Of a DNA stretch of 40,159 nt, positions 1 through 8,206 are shown one piece after another; position 1 is the first letter of the stretch; each line of letters begins with the position of its first letter. The DNA is from Chitinophagaceae bacterium. GTDB taxonomy: Bacteria; Bacteroidota; Bacteroidia; Chitinophagales; Chitinophagaceae. Position numbers and translations under genes: made by a program. Below the pieces are notes generated by a model. That model was not told where the DNA came from. It saw only the letters and a program-made list of their open reading frames with translations, and searched no databases. The stretch is from positions 1 to 40,159 of the forward strand of contig JACMKU010000071.1 in NCBI GenBank assembly GCA_014379965.1, given 5' to 3'.

Positions 1-1286
1 CGAATAGTATGAATAAGGTTGGCACCCTTTGCATACATGTCGCCACTACCTTCCTTGTTCAATCCATATCTTCCGATGACCGGCTTATCATTGCTAATGC
101 CGCCACGTATTCCCTTGCAGTATGCATTCGCAGCCGCCTTACCATATTGACATTCTACAAAAAGCACTTCCGAGTAATTAGTGAAGCCCTCATGCACCCA
201 CATATCTGCGATGTCCTTTGTCGTTATATTGTTTCCAAACCACTCATGCCCACTTTCGTGAATAATGATATAGTCCCACCTGTTTCCCCAACCAGTGCCC
301 GAGAGATCCGCGCCCTTATAGCCATCCATGAATTTATTTCCATAGGCGATGGCGCTCTGGTGTTCCATGCCAAGGTGTGGAGACTCTACTAACTTATAAC
401 CGTCTTTATAAAAAGGAAATGGTCCAAACCAATCTTCGAAGCAAGCCATCATCGGCTTAACATCCTTGCCAAATTGTTTCCTCGCATTATCTAAACTGTA
501 ATCGAGAACCCAGTAGTCGAGGTCCAGCTTTCCCAGCTTGCCGTTATAGGCATCTTGCCAGTGAACATACATTCCGATGTACGGAACTATATTGTAATTA
601 TTGATCGGGTTCGTAACATTCCAAACCCAGGTGGTCGTCCCATTACCATTGTTGCTCTTCCTGGCGAGTCGCCCATTGCCGATCGCAGCGAGAGAATCGG
701 TTACCGTGACCGCAAGTGATGCACCCTGGTCGGGCTCATCCGCCTGGTGGTCTTTGCACGGGTACCATGCACTTGCGCCAAATACCTGACAGGCCACGCT
801 CATCCATGGTCTTCCTTTATCATCTTTCTTCCAAATCCAACCGCCATCCCACGGTGGGTTGATGGCTTCCTTTGGTCGTCCTTGATAATAGATGACGAGC
901 GTACTATATGAATTGATGTTCAAACTGGCGGGTACTTCTATCAGCCATACATTTCCTTCCCTCGTAACGGAAGTGCTCTCGGGTCGCCAATGTCTATCCT
1001 TCATCCCGGGGTGGTGGGTCGCGAGGTAAAAACTATCAATCATCATCGGTGCCTGTAAGTCGATCTGCATTGTTTGGCCCGCTTTAATTTTCTTAAACTT
1101 CATAGATGTGCGGCCTATTATTGACTTCGAATCGTAATCGGGCGTTACCTCAAGATCGTATCGCACTACGTCCCACCATGCCCTTGCGGGTGTGACGCTG
1201 CCTCTCATTGTATCCTGTTTTGTAAATTGCGCGAAAGAAAGGGTGCCTGCGAGGCAGAAGGACATCACTAAGGAAAAATGTTTCAA
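1..1286 (-). CDS. M1 family metallopeptidase (aminopeptidase N-like), 3' end cut by window edge
   Basis: Zinc aminopeptidase of the M1 (gluzincin) family that would remove N-terminal residues from peptides, probably in the periplasm. About 428 codons are visible. The zinc motif HESGH is at residues 343-347, with the third ligand Glu366 in WVHEGF, giving the canonical HEXXH-X18-E spacing. A GMEHQ substrate motif (GxMEN-like) is near residue 306. The start is chosen as TTG at 1286 because it gives a clean signal peptide (MKHFSLVMSFCLAGTLSFAQ); the in-frame ATG at 1265 would cut that signal in half. The catalytic domain begins around residue 35. The gene is divergent from the solute-binding lipoprotein gene, with only 47 bp between the two starts, so the promoters must overlap or lie close to the coding regions. 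The C-terminal part lies outside the window, so completeness cannot be judged. Confidence 0.93.
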   Translation of the reverse strand, partial: MKHFSLVMSFCLAGTLSFAQFTKQDTMRGSVTPARAWWDVVRYDLEVTPDYDSKSIIGRTSMKFKKIKAGQTMQIDLQAPMMIDSFYLATHHPGMKDRHWRPESTSVTREGNVWLIEVPASLNINSYSTLVIYYQGRPKEAINPPWDGGWIWKKDDKGRPWMSVACQVFGASAWYPCKDHQADEPDQGASLAVTVTDSLAAIGNGRLARKSNNGNGTTTWVWNVTNPINNYNIVPYIGMYVHWQDAYNGKLGKLDLDYWVLDYSLDNARKQFGKDVKPMMACFEDWFGPFPFYKDGYKLVESPHLGMEHQSAIAYGNKFMDGYKGADLSGTGWGNRWDYIIIHESGHEWFGNNITTKDIADMWVHEGFTNYSEVLFVECQYGKAAANAYCKGIRGGISNDKPVIGRYGLNKEGSGDMYAKGANLIHTI

Positions 1287-1333
1287 GAGTCAGGTATTTG
1301 AATTGTAAATTTATTCTCAAGGTAAATAAGATT

Positions 1334-2962
1334 ATGAAGAATAGGTATGACTGGTTTTTTGTTTTGTGCTGGTTATTCCTGGTAAGTTGTTATGGAAAAG
1401 TAAAGACCGATCGTAGCATTTTCCATTACAACGAATTCACCGGCATCGCTTCGCTTGACCCCGCCTTCGCGAAGAACCAATCGACAATGTGGCCGGCGCA
1501 TCAACTCTATAGTACCCTAGTCGAAGTGGACGATAGCCTCCATATAATACCCTCACTCGCGAAATCATGGACTATATCTGAAGACAGGCTTAATTTCATT
1601 TTCCATCTTCGGAATGATGTGTATTTCCATGATGATCCTGCATTCCCCAACAATAAAGGTCGAAAGCTAACCGCTCATGACGTGGCATTTAGTTTTACCC
1701 GTCTTGTCGACAAGCGCACGGCGAGCCCCGGTGCATGGATATTCAATCGAAAAGTCGATTCTCTACAGCCGTTTCATGCCCTCGACGATTCCACCTTTGA
1801 ATTAAGGCTCATCCGGCCCTACCTTCCAATCCTTGGAATCTTATCGATGCAGTATTGTTCGATCGTTCCCCGGGAAGCTGTAGAAAAATATGGCGCCGAT
1901 TTTCGCTCCCACCCCGTTGGAAGCGGACCCTTCCAATTTGTAGCCTGGGAAGAAGGACAGGCACTCGTGTTGAAGAAGAATGATCATTACTTCGAAATGG
2001 ACAGTGCCGGAAATCGTCTACCATACCTCGACGGGATCAAGATAACATTCTACGATAGTAAGGCGACCGAGTTCCTGTTATTTCGGCAAAGACAACTTTC
2101 ATTTCTCAATGATATTGATGCATCGTTCAAGGACGAAATACTCACTAAGAAGGGAGTGCTGCGAAAGGACTGGGAAGATAAGATTCAGTTGCAGGTTCAT
2201 CCTTATCTCAACATAGAATACTTCGGAATTTTGATGGATAGTACCAGCGCGCTAGTTAAAGGCGGCGCACTCCGGCATAGAAAAGTGAGGCAGGCTATCA
2301 ATCATGGATTTGACCGGAGGAAGATGATACTATACTTGCGCAATTCACTTGGTACGCCAGCGGAGTCGGGCTTCGTTCCCGCCGGCCTACCGTCTTATGA
2401 TACTACGCTCGTGAAAGGTTATCGGTATGATCCTTCCTTGAGCAGGCAACTTCTCTCAGAGGCCGGGTACCCGGATGGCAAAGGACTGCCAACCGTGAAG
2501 TTGCTTACCATCGCTCTATATGGTGAGATGGGTAGTTTTATTGCTCGGCAACTGGAAGAGGTAGGGATCAAGATGCAGGTGGAAATTGTGCAGAAAGCTC
2601 TATTACTCGATATGACATCCAACTCATCGGCTGCCTTGTTTCGCGGGAGCTGGATCGCGGATTATCCCGATGCTGAAAACTACCTGTCTGTATTCTATTC
2701 AAAGAACCCCGCTCCTCCAAACTATACCCGTTATAAAAATCCTGAATTTGATGCTTTGTTCGAGAGGGCCCTGCAGGAAGAGAATGACTCCCTCCGCTAC
2801 CGGCTTTACCAGCAGGCTGACCAGATCGTAGTGAATGATGCCCCAGTGGTGCCACTTTGGTACGATAAGGTGGTACGGCTTGTACAGCCCGAGGTAGTGG
2901 GCTTTCAGCCTAATGCATTGAATCTCCTCGAGCTTCGTAAAACCCGCATAGTTAGCCGGTAA
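1334..2962 (+). CDS. ABC transporter solute-binding lipoprotein, family 5 (peptide/nickel type)
   Basis: Extracytoplasmic substrate-binding protein of the SBP_bac_5 (DppA/OppA-like) family, 542 aa. The N-terminus is a lipoprotein signal with lipobox LVSC ending near residue 19. Family features are visible in order: an N-terminal segment describing the substrate pathway (LDPAFAKNQST), the GRKLTAHDVAFSFTRLVD block typical of the family, the HPVGSGPFQF block, and a C-terminal APVVPLWYD segment. The ATG at 1334 is preferred over a TTG at 1298 in the same frame because it puts the signal peptide at the N-terminus. No permease or ATPase gene lies nearby, so it is an orphan binding protein in this window. 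Its neighbour is a divergent M1 aminopeptidase, which would fit peptide scavenging, but that link is inferred from position alone. Confidence 0.92.
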   Translation: MKNRYDWFFVLCWLFLVSCYGKVKTDRSIFHYNEFTGIASLDPAFAKNQSTMWPAHQLYSTLVEVDDSLHIIPSLAKSWTISEDRLNFIFHLRNDVYFHDDPAFPNNKGRKLTAHDVAFSFTRLVDKRTASPGAWIFNRKVDSLQPFHALDDSTFELRLIRPYLPILGILSMQYCSIVPREAVEKYGADFRSHPVGSGPFQFVAWEEGQALVLKKNDHYFEMDSAGNRLPYLDGIKITFYDSKATEFLLFRQRQLSFLNDIDASFKDEILTKKGVLRKDWEDKIQLQVHPYLNIEYFGILMDSTSALVKGGALRHRKVRQAINHGFDRRKMILYLRNSLGTPAESGFVPAGLPSYDTTLVKGYRYDPSLSRQLLSEAGYPDGKGLPTVKLLTIALYGEMGSFIARQLEEVGIKMQVEIVQKALLLDMTSNSSAALFRGSWIADYPDAENYLSVFYSKNPAPPNYTRYKNPEFDALFERALQEENDSLRYRLYQQADQIVVNDAPVVPLWYDKVVRLVQPEVVGFQPNALNLLELRKTRIVSR

Positions 2963-3220
2963 TTTCCGAAATTTAACGATTTTTACAAGTCGCTGACCTC
3001 AATAGGATTAGGCGAAAAATCGGGCTTCTACGAAGCTCAGACAGCTTGCAATTCTGCGAAACGATTTCTACTTTCACAGTGGAGCTTTCGTTTATTTACT
3101 TCGTTGAAATTCGGTACCTGGAAGCTTTGATCGACCACTATCCAGATGTTGAAGAAGAGCCCGGATCCATCCTGTAAAAGACTATTTCGTACCTGACCTT
3201 AAACCTTACACGTGCTTGCT
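2963..3220. other. Non-coding stretch after the solute-binding protein gene
   Basis: No gene is assigned here. The frame of the preceding gene stays open for about 47 codons after its stop, and a second frame is open to about 3178, but neither has a good start or a recognisable motif. It may hold a decayed gene fragment or simply spacer. Confidence 0.4.
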
Positions 3221-3316
3221 ATGAAAACGAACAACCAGATCATTTTTTTGCGGATTGTCCTATTCATCCTGATCAGTTTATACTCGATCCTGGTGTTTGG
3301 ACAGCCTTTTCTCTAA
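3221..3316 (+). CDS. Possible 31-aa hydrophobic small protein
   Basis: An ATG-initiated frame of 31 codons encodes a short basic N-terminus (MKTNNQ) followed by one strongly hydrophobic helix (IIFLRIVLFILISLYSILVF) and a GQPFL tail. It looks like either a single-span membrane peptide or an uncoupled signal peptide. A 7-nt repeat array begins 4 nt after the stop and a hairpin terminator follows at 3421, so the layout is that of an expressed short gene. I do not recognise a family. It may also be the signal-peptide remnant of a lost gene. Confidence 0.35.
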   Translation: MKTNNQIIFLRIVLFILISLYSILVFGQPFL

Positions 3317-3352
3317 TGGGCAATGTGCAATAGGCAATAAGCAAATTGCCAA
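3317..3352. repeat. Heptanucleotide array, family A (CAATAGG unit), short copy
   Basis: Consecutive 7-nt units CAATGTG, CAATAGG and CAATAAG run from 3321, followed by CAAATTGCC, which is the start of an inverted arm. The same unit builds the arrays at 6636 and 9452. It lies directly after the stop of the 31-aa frame. Confidence 0.7.
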
Positions 3353-3420
3353 TCTTAATTCGAGCCTTAGAAAAGGGAACCGAATGATCTAAAAATTTAA
3401 TGGACGGTTTTAGTTGATAA

Positions 3421-3445
3421 AAAAAGCGGGCCAGGCCCGCTTTTT
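3421..3445. terminator. Bidirectional hairpin terminator
   Basis: AAAAA, then a GCGGGC / GCCCGC stem with a 3-nt loop, then TTTTT. The A-run and U-run make it work in both directions. It is placed to stop rightward transcription from the 31-aa frame or the solute-binding gene, and leftward transcription from msrA, about 105 bp after the msrA stop. Confidence 0.8.
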
Positions 3446-3507
3446 CAATTTCAATCTGTACTGTTGAAATGCCGCTTTGAAATAGAATTTTCGAAATTCA
3501 GGGTGTC

Positions 3508-3556
3508 ACTCACTACTCACTACAGACTACTGACCACTCACTACTGACCACTCACT
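3508..3556. repeat. Heptanucleotide array, family G (ACTCACT / ACTGACC units)
   Basis: Seven consecutive perfect-length 7-mers: ACTCACT, ACTCACT, ACAGACT, ACTGACC, ACTCACT, ACTGACC, ACTCACT. No inverted partner is present. The last unit contains the complement of the msrA stop codon (3552-3554), so the array overlaps the end of the coding region. Confidence 0.85.
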
Positions 3557-4265
3557 TCTTCAGCTTGTCCTTAAACACCTTCCTAAACTTATCCAGCTTC
3601 GGCCTGATCACGATTTTGCAATAAGGGTTGCTGTTCTCATTATTCTCGAAGTATTGTTGGTGATAGTCTTCGGCTTCATAGAATTTAGTGAAGGGGACGA
3701 TCTCAGTGACAATGGGATTGTCGAACGCGCCACTCTTATCTAGTTCGGCCTTATATTTCTCGGCCTTTTGCTTCTGCTCTTCATTGTGAAAGAATATACC
3801 GCTCCGATATTGGGTGCCTACATCGGCGCCCTGCCTGTTAAGCGTGGTGGGGTCGTGTGTCTCCCAGAATACCGCTAATAATTCATCGAAGCTGACCTTT
3901 TCCGGATCGTATACGATCTGCAGGCATTCCGCATGACCTGTCTCACCCGTCGTCACCTGCTTGTAAGTTGGATTGATCACTTTGCCACCGGTATATCCAG
4001 AGGTCGCGCTGATAACACCATCCAATTCTTCGAAGATGGCTTCCGTGCACCAGAAACAGCCATTCGCAAACGTGGCCGTGTCAATCTTTCCTGAGGTAGT
4101 TGTACTCATAGTTCCTGTATTGATTGTTCTTGATTTATCATCATCTTTCGCAATTTGTCCTGCCTCCCGGGTGGATTGCCCGCAAGAGGAAACAATTGCC
4201 ATAAAAGCAAAACTCAAAATTCCGTTCATGGGTCGATATTTTAATGATGTGGTCATGGATTTCAT
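3552..4265 (-). CDS. msrA: Peptide-methionine (S)-S-oxide reductase, lipoprotein form
   Basis: Reduces the S-epimer of methionine sulfoxide in oxidised proteins. The MsrA domain starts near residue 62. The catalytic motif GCFWCTE puts the nucleophilic Cys at residue 70. The GYTGG, GHAE and NPYCKIV segments of the family follow, the last offering a likely resolving cysteine. The N-terminus (FMAIVSSCGQ, lipobox Cys28) is a lipoprotein signal, so this copy is exported and would act in the envelope. It can start at ATG 4265 or at ATG 4256; the signal is intact with either. Length is 237 aa, with an acidic/Ser-Thr linker between lipid anchor and domain. A bidirectional terminator lies about 105 bp downstream, and the stop codon lies inside a heptanucleotide array. 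Confidence 0.96.
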   Translation of the reverse strand: MKSMTTSLKYRPMNGILSFAFMAIVSSCGQSTREAGQIAKDDDKSRTINTGTMSTTTSGKIDTATFANGCFWCTEAIFEELDGVISATSGYTGGKVINPTYKQVTTGETGHAECLQIVYDPEKVSFDELLAVFWETHDPTTLNRQGADVGTQYRSGIFFHNEEQKQKAEKYKAELDKSGAFDNPIVTEIVPFTKFYEAEDYHQQYFENNENSNPYCKIVIRPKLDKFRKVFKDKLKK

Positions 4266-4380
4266 GCAAATTACTTTGAATTTCCCGCCGCACTAACATT
4301 GCCGATCATCGGCCGAAAATTTGAATGTTTCTTAACAAGAATAGATACGTTCATAGCCTTTTGTCGGTTTGCGGATTTTG

Positions 4381-4488
4381 GTTTAACGTCTAAGGTTTAA
4401 CGTTTAACGTTCTGAAAGGTTGAAACTGAATGAAGGGTTGAAACGACTTTAAGAACGTTAAACCTTAAACGTTAAACGTTAAACGTTC
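4381..4488. repeat. Inverted heptanucleotide element, family E copy 1 (ACGTTTA unit)
   Basis: Arm 1 (about 4381-4411) and arm 2 (about 4453-4488) are built from ACGTTTA-type units in opposite orientation around a spacer of about 40 nt. Other copies are at 20390, 33643 and 36880. This copy lies in the divergent msrA-mutS2 spacer and ends 7 nt before the -7 box of mutS2. Confidence 0.85.
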
Positions 4489-4495
4489 AAGTCCC

Positions 4496-4503
4496 TAACT
4501 TTG
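4496..4503 (+). promoter_or_regulatory. Probable -7 box (TAACTTTG) of mutS2
   Basis: TAACTTTG matches the Bacteroidota -7 consensus TAnnTTTG. It is 27 nt before the ATG at 4531, giving a leader of about 20 nt. The position where a -33 box is expected falls inside the repeat arm and has no clear TTTG. Confidence 0.55.
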
Positions 4504-4530
4504 CCTCCCGAAAATGAGGTACACCCGACT

Positions 4531-6633
4531 ATGAAACTTTATCCCGAATCGGCCCATTTACAACTAGAATTTGACAAGATAACAGCCTTGCTGGCTGACC
4601 ATTGCCAGACCGAGCATGCGACAGAGAAGGCGAGATCTCTTCGCATTCACACCCGTAAGGAGTTCATAGACACAGAACTTAAGCAGAGTCACGAATATAG
4701 TCAACTGATTCGGAATGCGATCTATTTCCCCAATGACTATATCCTCAACCTGTCTAAAGAATTAAAGCTGTTGGCCATCCCAGGTGCTGTTCTGGCTGGA
4801 GAGCAGTTTCTCCAGTTACGAAAGTTGGCAGAAAGCATTGAGCGAATATTTCGATGGTTTGATAACGAAAGACGCGTTGCGTATGGTGCCCTGGCTACCA
4901 TCATCGCGAATACCAGGTATGATAAGGTAATAATCGCTCTTATCGATGAGATCCTCGACGAGCAGGGCCAGGTCAAGGACAATGCATCACCGGGTTTAAA
5001 GGACATCAGGACTAACCTTTACAGGAAACGCGGTGAGTTGAGGAGGATGTTTGAGAAGATCGTCGCGAAACTCAACAAACAGGGATACCTCGCCGAGATC
5101 GAGGAGAGTTTCATGAGCGGCCGCCGGGTAGTGGCGGTGTTTGCAGAACAAAAGCGTACTGTGAAAGGGATACTACATGGTGAGAGCGATAGTAGGAAAA
5201 CGGCATTTGTAGAACCCGAGGAAACGATAGAGCTAAATAACCGGGTGTATGAATTGGAGAATGAGGAAAGGAAGGAGGTATACCGTATCCTCCGTGAACT
5301 CACTAGCAAACTTTCAGAACATTCTTCGCTATTGAATACATGGCATACTGTTGTTGGGGAGTACGATTTCATTCGGGCGAAGGCGAGGTTGGCCACTGAC
5401 ATGAATGCCGAATTCCCTTCCGTGGTCGACAAAGCTCACGTTCATCTTGTCCAAGCTTATCATCCTTTATTATACTTATACAACAGGAAGTCGCAGAAGC
5501 CAACGATACCCGTCACCATCACGCTCGATGATTCGCGGAGGATACTAGTTATTAGCGGGCCCAACGCAGGTGGAAAGACGGTTACAATGAAGACGGTGGG
5601 ATTATTGCAGATGATGGTTCAAAGCGGGTTGCTGGTGCCGGTGCATCCATCGTCGCAGTTCGGCATCTTCAAACAACTCATGATCCACATCGGGGATACG
5701 CAGAGCCTAGAGTTTGAATTGAGTACTTATAGTAGTCACCTCATTCATATGAAGTATTTCATGGAGAATGCGAATGGGAAGACATTGTTCTTCATCGATG
5801 AGCTCGGCAGTGGTAGCGATCCCAACCTCGGCGGCGCATTCGCTGAGGTGATACTCCAGGAGCTGGCGCGTAAACATGCATTTGGGATTGTTACAACTCA
5901 CTATCTGAATCTGAAGGTGATGGCGGGTAAGACGCCGGGCATTGTAAATGGAGCAATGGCATTCGACGAGAAGAATCTGCAACCCCAATATAAACTGCTC
6001 ATAGGTAAACCCGGGAGCTCCTATACTTTCTCGATTGCCGAAAGAATTGGCTTAGATAAAGGTCTTATCAAAAGAGCGAAGGACCTTGTTGATGAGGATC
6101 AGTTTAGGCTCGATAAATTATTAAACAGGACCGAGCAAGACCTGCGCGATCTGGAAGTAAAAGAAAAAGAATTGCTTTTAGCTGTCAAAGAAAATGAGAA
6201 ATTAAAAAAAGAAATGGAGCAGGTGCTTGACAAAGAACGGCACCGTCAACAGGTGGAAATTCTGAAAGAGCAGAATAAGATATCCGAGGATCGTATTGCA
6301 TATCTCAAGGATATGGAGAGGAAGCTCAAGCAGATGTTGGTCGAATGGAAAAAGGAAGAAGACAAGACAAAGGTAATCCGGCAGATGCAGGCGCTATTAT
6401 TTCGGAAAAACGAGGAGAAGGTCGTCAATAAACTCCAAAAGAAAGTTGATTCAAAGTTTGCAGAAGTTGGAGGTCAGATAAAAGTAGGAGATAAAGTGAA
6501 GATGAAAAGAAACCACCAGGTAGGTGAAGTGATGGAGCTACGTGGTAAACGCGCTGTAGTGAAGATTGGGTTGCTTCCTATGCAGGTGGAGGTAGGCGAT
6601 TTAGTAGTTGTGAAAGAAAAGTCGGTCGAATAG
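4531..6633 (+). CDS. mutS2: MutS2-family ATPase without Smr domain
   Basis: MutS2 proteins bind branched DNA or collided ribosomes using a MutS-type ATPase; they suppress recombination or rescue ribosomes. This one is 700 aa. The MutS core and clamp helices come first, then Walker A GPNAGGKT at residues 343-350 and Walker B FFIDELGSGSDP (Asp423-Glu424), then a long charged coiled coil (about 520-640) and a C-terminal KOW-like beta segment. The C-terminal Smr endonuclease domain, with its LDLRG and HGxGxG signatures, is absent: the protein ends at VVVKEKSVE and a repeat begins 3 nt after the stop. ATG 4531 is chosen because the TTG at 4501 is part of the promoter box. It is convergent with the 6706-7446 gene. 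Confidence 0.93.
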   Translation: MKLYPESAHLQLEFDKITALLADHCQTEHATEKARSLRIHTRKEFIDTELKQSHEYSQLIRNAIYFPNDYILNLSKELKLLAIPGAVLAGEQFLQLRKLAESIERIFRWFDNERRVAYGALATIIANTRYDKVIIALIDEILDEQGQVKDNASPGLKDIRTNLYRKRGELRRMFEKIVAKLNKQGYLAEIEESFMSGRRVVAVFAEQKRTVKGILHGESDSRKTAFVEPEETIELNNRVYELENEERKEVYRILRELTSKLSEHSSLLNTWHTVVGEYDFIRAKARLATDMNAEFPSVVDKAHVHLVQAYHPLLYLYNRKSQKPTIPVTITLDDSRRILVISGPNAGGKTVTMKTVGLLQMMVQSGLLVPVHPSSQFGIFKQLMIHIGDTQSLEFELSTYSSHLIHMKYFMENANGKTLFFIDELGSGSDPNLGGAFAEVILQELARKHAFGIVTTHYLNLKVMAGKTPGIVNGAMAFDEKNLQPQYKLLIGKPGSSYTFSIAERIGLDKGLIKRAKDLVDEDQFRLDKLLNRTEQDLRDLEVKEKELLLAVKENEKLKKEMEQVLDKERHRQQVEILKEQNKISEDRIAYLKDMERKLKQMLVEWKKEEDKTKVIRQMQALLFRKNEEKVVNKLQKKVDSKFAEVGGQIKVGDKVKMKRNHQVGEVMELRGKRAVVKIGLLPMQVEVGDLVVVKEKSVE

Positions 6634-6635
6634 GT

Positions 6636-6713
6636 CAATAGGCAATAGGCAATAATCAATAGGCAAGTTTCGATCGTAACTTGCCTATTGATTATTGCCT
6701 ATTGATTATTGGC
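6636..6713. repeat. Inverted heptanucleotide element, family A (CAATAGG unit)
   Basis: Arm 1 is CAATAGG, CAATAGG, CAATAAT, CAATAGG, CAAGTT (6636-6669). After 8 nt (TCGATCGT) the inverted arm follows (6678-6713). The innermost 20 bases pair perfectly. The element fills the whole 72-bp gap between two convergent stop codons; the stop of the leftward gene (6706-6708) lies inside arm 2. It could serve as a bidirectional terminator although it has no U-run. Confidence 0.9.
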
Positions 6714-7446
6714 TATCCTGAATCGCCCGTCTTACTGCGATCTTATCTGGCCCAATATGGGTGATGATGACTCTGATTTTTTCACCTGGCTTCTCTTTAT
6801 TATCTTTTTTATTGTCAGCTAGTGGCAGCTTCGCCTGGATAGCATTGCCAATCAGGCTGAGGTGGATGCCATGAGGTGTGACCTTTACAATTGTCGCGTC
6901 GATCGCGCTCTTTAATTCAAAATAATGAATGGCCTTTTGGTATTCCGGGATGAATTGTCTCCTGAGAAGAACCGCCGATGTTTTGTCGGGATTCGAGATA
7001 TTCTCCAGCATGAATTCCACGGGCTCATTTAGTTCTTGTGGTTGAAATTCTTTCTCCCATGGAGAACGTCTCAAAGGGAAGAAATGATAACTCCCGATCT
7101 CTTTAATGAAAAATTTATCATCAACCTGTTTTAGATAACCTGAAAAACGGTTGGACGTTTCTGCCTGGTGCAGTAGTTCATTGAGGGAATTATTGTAACG
7201 GAACACGATATTGTCTGCGACCATCTTATCACCGCGTGGAGATCTCGCTAAAATGAAACTCACCTCGTCACCTTCCCGGAAATAGTGTGCTTTTCGTCCC
7301 GTTTTCTTCTCTTCACTCTTTGACGGCTCCTCCTTGATACTACCATTGACAGTCTTGGATTTACCGTTATGACTGTATTCAATGGTCACGTATTGTTTTT
7401 CATGTTGAACAAAAGTGACCTTTCCTTCCAATGCCTTTACGTCCAT
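6706..7446 (-). CDS. Hypothetical protein, possibly OB-fold (cold-shock/S1-like) repeats
   Basis: 246 aa, soluble, no signal peptide. Three beta-rich blocks can be seen: residues 1-85 (GKVTFVQHEKQYVTIEY, then a basic Lys/Glu linker, then REGDEVSFILARSPRGDKMVADNIVF), 95-160 (FSGYLKQVDDKFFIKE through EFMLENISNPDKTSAVLL) and 180-240 (DATIVKVTPHGIHLSL through IRVIITHIGPDKIAV). The first and second have the order and 'G(K/Y)' opening seen in cold-shock domains, and the third resembles an S1 domain, which would suggest RNA or single-stranded DNA binding. I do not recognise a named family, and the fold is an inference from sequence rhythm. The final codons are read from the family A repeat. Confidence 0.75.
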   Translation of the reverse strand: MDVKALEGKVTFVQHEKQYVTIEYSHNGKSKTVNGSIKEEPSKSEEKKTGRKAHYFREGDEVSFILARSPRGDKMVADNIVFRYNNSLNELLHQAETSNRFSGYLKQVDDKFFIKEIGSYHFFPLRRSPWEKEFQPQELNEPVEFMLENISNPDKTSAVLLRRQFIPEYQKAIHYFELKSAIDATIVKVTPHGIHLSLIGNAIQAKLPLADNKKDNKEKPGEKIRVIITHIGPDKIAVRRAIQDSQ

Positions 7447-7476
7447 GCCGTAGTGTTAATGTTTGTTGGTTAGCAT

Positions 7477-7992
7477 TCAATCTTTCACGAAGAGCGCCTT
7501 TAATTCGGTGGCATCATTCGGTTTCATCTTGCCACCAAGGATAAGTCGCAATTGCCTCCTGCGTAAGGCGCCCTCGAATAATTTCTTTTCCTCTTCCGTG
7601 TCAGGGATCAACATCGGAACAGGTCGGGGCTTACCGTTTGGATCGAGCGATACGAAAGTATAATAGGCCTCGTTGCTCTTGTATTTGTATTGGTGTGTGA
7701 GGTCCTCACCCCAGACTTTTAGATGGACCTCCATTGATGTATTAAAGGCACGCGTAATCTTCGCTTCTATATGGACTACATTTCCCAGCTTGATAGGGTT
7801 TTCGAAAGAGATATTGTCCACGGAGGCGGTTACCACCGGCGCATTGCAATGTTTATGGGCGGCGAGGGCTGCGGCGATGTCCATCCAATACATGAGGCGG
7901 CCGCCCATGAGATTTCCAAATAAGTTCGTGTCGTTCGGCAATACCAATTCGGTCATGATCGTGAGGCTGTCGGCGGGCTTCTTAGGGTCCAT
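7477..7992 (-). CDS. Acyl-CoA thioesterase, hotdog fold (YciA/BACH type)
   Basis: Hydrolyses acyl-CoA to free acid and CoA in the cytoplasm. 171 aa from the chosen ATG. The family block is clear: DTNLFGNLMGGRLMYWMD (the Asn/Gly stretch around the active site and the following hotdog helix), then VTASVDNISFENPIKLGNVV and the YTFVSLDPNGKPRPVP strand. The start at ATG 7992 is preferred over a TTG 30 nt upstream, because a TAnnTTTG box lies at 8006-8013 just before it; this implies a very short leader. It is divergent from proline dehydrogenase, and the whole spacer is an inverted octamer-type repeat. Confidence 0.9.
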   Translation of the reverse strand: MDPKKPADSLTIMTELVLPNDTNLFGNLMGGRLMYWMDIAAALAAHKHCNAPVVTASVDNISFENPIKLGNVVHIEAKITRAFNTSMEVHLKVWGEDLTHQYKYKSNEAYYTFVSLDPNGKPRPVPMLIPDTEEEKKLFEGALRRRQLRLILGGKMKPNDATELKALFVKD

Positions 7993-8005
7993 TCTTAAAT
8001 TTTGG

Positions 8006-8013
8006 CAAAGGTA
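8006..8013 (-). promoter_or_regulatory. Probable -7 box (TACCTTTG) of the thioesterase gene
   Basis: TACCTTTG on the minus strand, 13 nt before the ATG. It mirrors the identical box of the divergent gene at 8207-8214. The repeat arm abuts its upstream side. Confidence 0.5.
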
Positions 8014-8206
8014 AGGTTTCACGCAGGGAAGGTTTCTCGCAAAGACGCGAAGTTTCGCAAAGTCGCCAAGGAGTTGCGAATATTCGAGCGCTGTTGCATC
8101 TAAAATGACGTCTTATCGGCTTTGCGAATCTTGGCGTCTTTGCGAGAAAATTCCTGTTCTTTGCGAGAAATTTCTGCGCCTTTGCGCCTCTGCGTGAAAC
8201 CTTCTT
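8014..8206. repeat. Inverted octamer-type element, family F (CTTTGCGT / CTCTGCGT units)
   Basis: Arm 1 (about 8014-8080) holds GCAAAGAC, GCGAAG, GCAAAGTC, GCCAAGG units. Arm 2 (about 8118-8206) holds the inverse units CTTTGCGA, CTTGGCGT, CTTTGCGC, CTCTGCGT followed by GAAACC. The arms pair imperfectly over about 50 nt. The element is bounded on both sides by identical TACCTTTG boxes, and so lies exactly between two divergent core promoters. Confidence 0.85.

Noticed and set aside
9..789. Rightward open frames of 127 and 62 codons near the window start
   Set aside because: They lie opposite the M1 peptidase, whose zinc motif and spacing are intact on the minus strand.
2963..3178. Open frame continuing after the solute-binding protein stop, and a second frame ending at about 3178
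   Set aside because: About 47 and 55 codons without start codon or family match; a readthrough or decayed gene cannot be supported.
4287..4315. GCCGAT-C-ATCGGC palindrome upstream of msrA as an operator
   Set aside because: Only 6 bp per arm and no second copy near comparable genes; too weak to call.
5019..5432. 137-codon frame antisense to mutS2
   Set aside because: Ser/Phe/Leu-rich translation without motifs, mirrored from the coiled-coil coding of MutS2.
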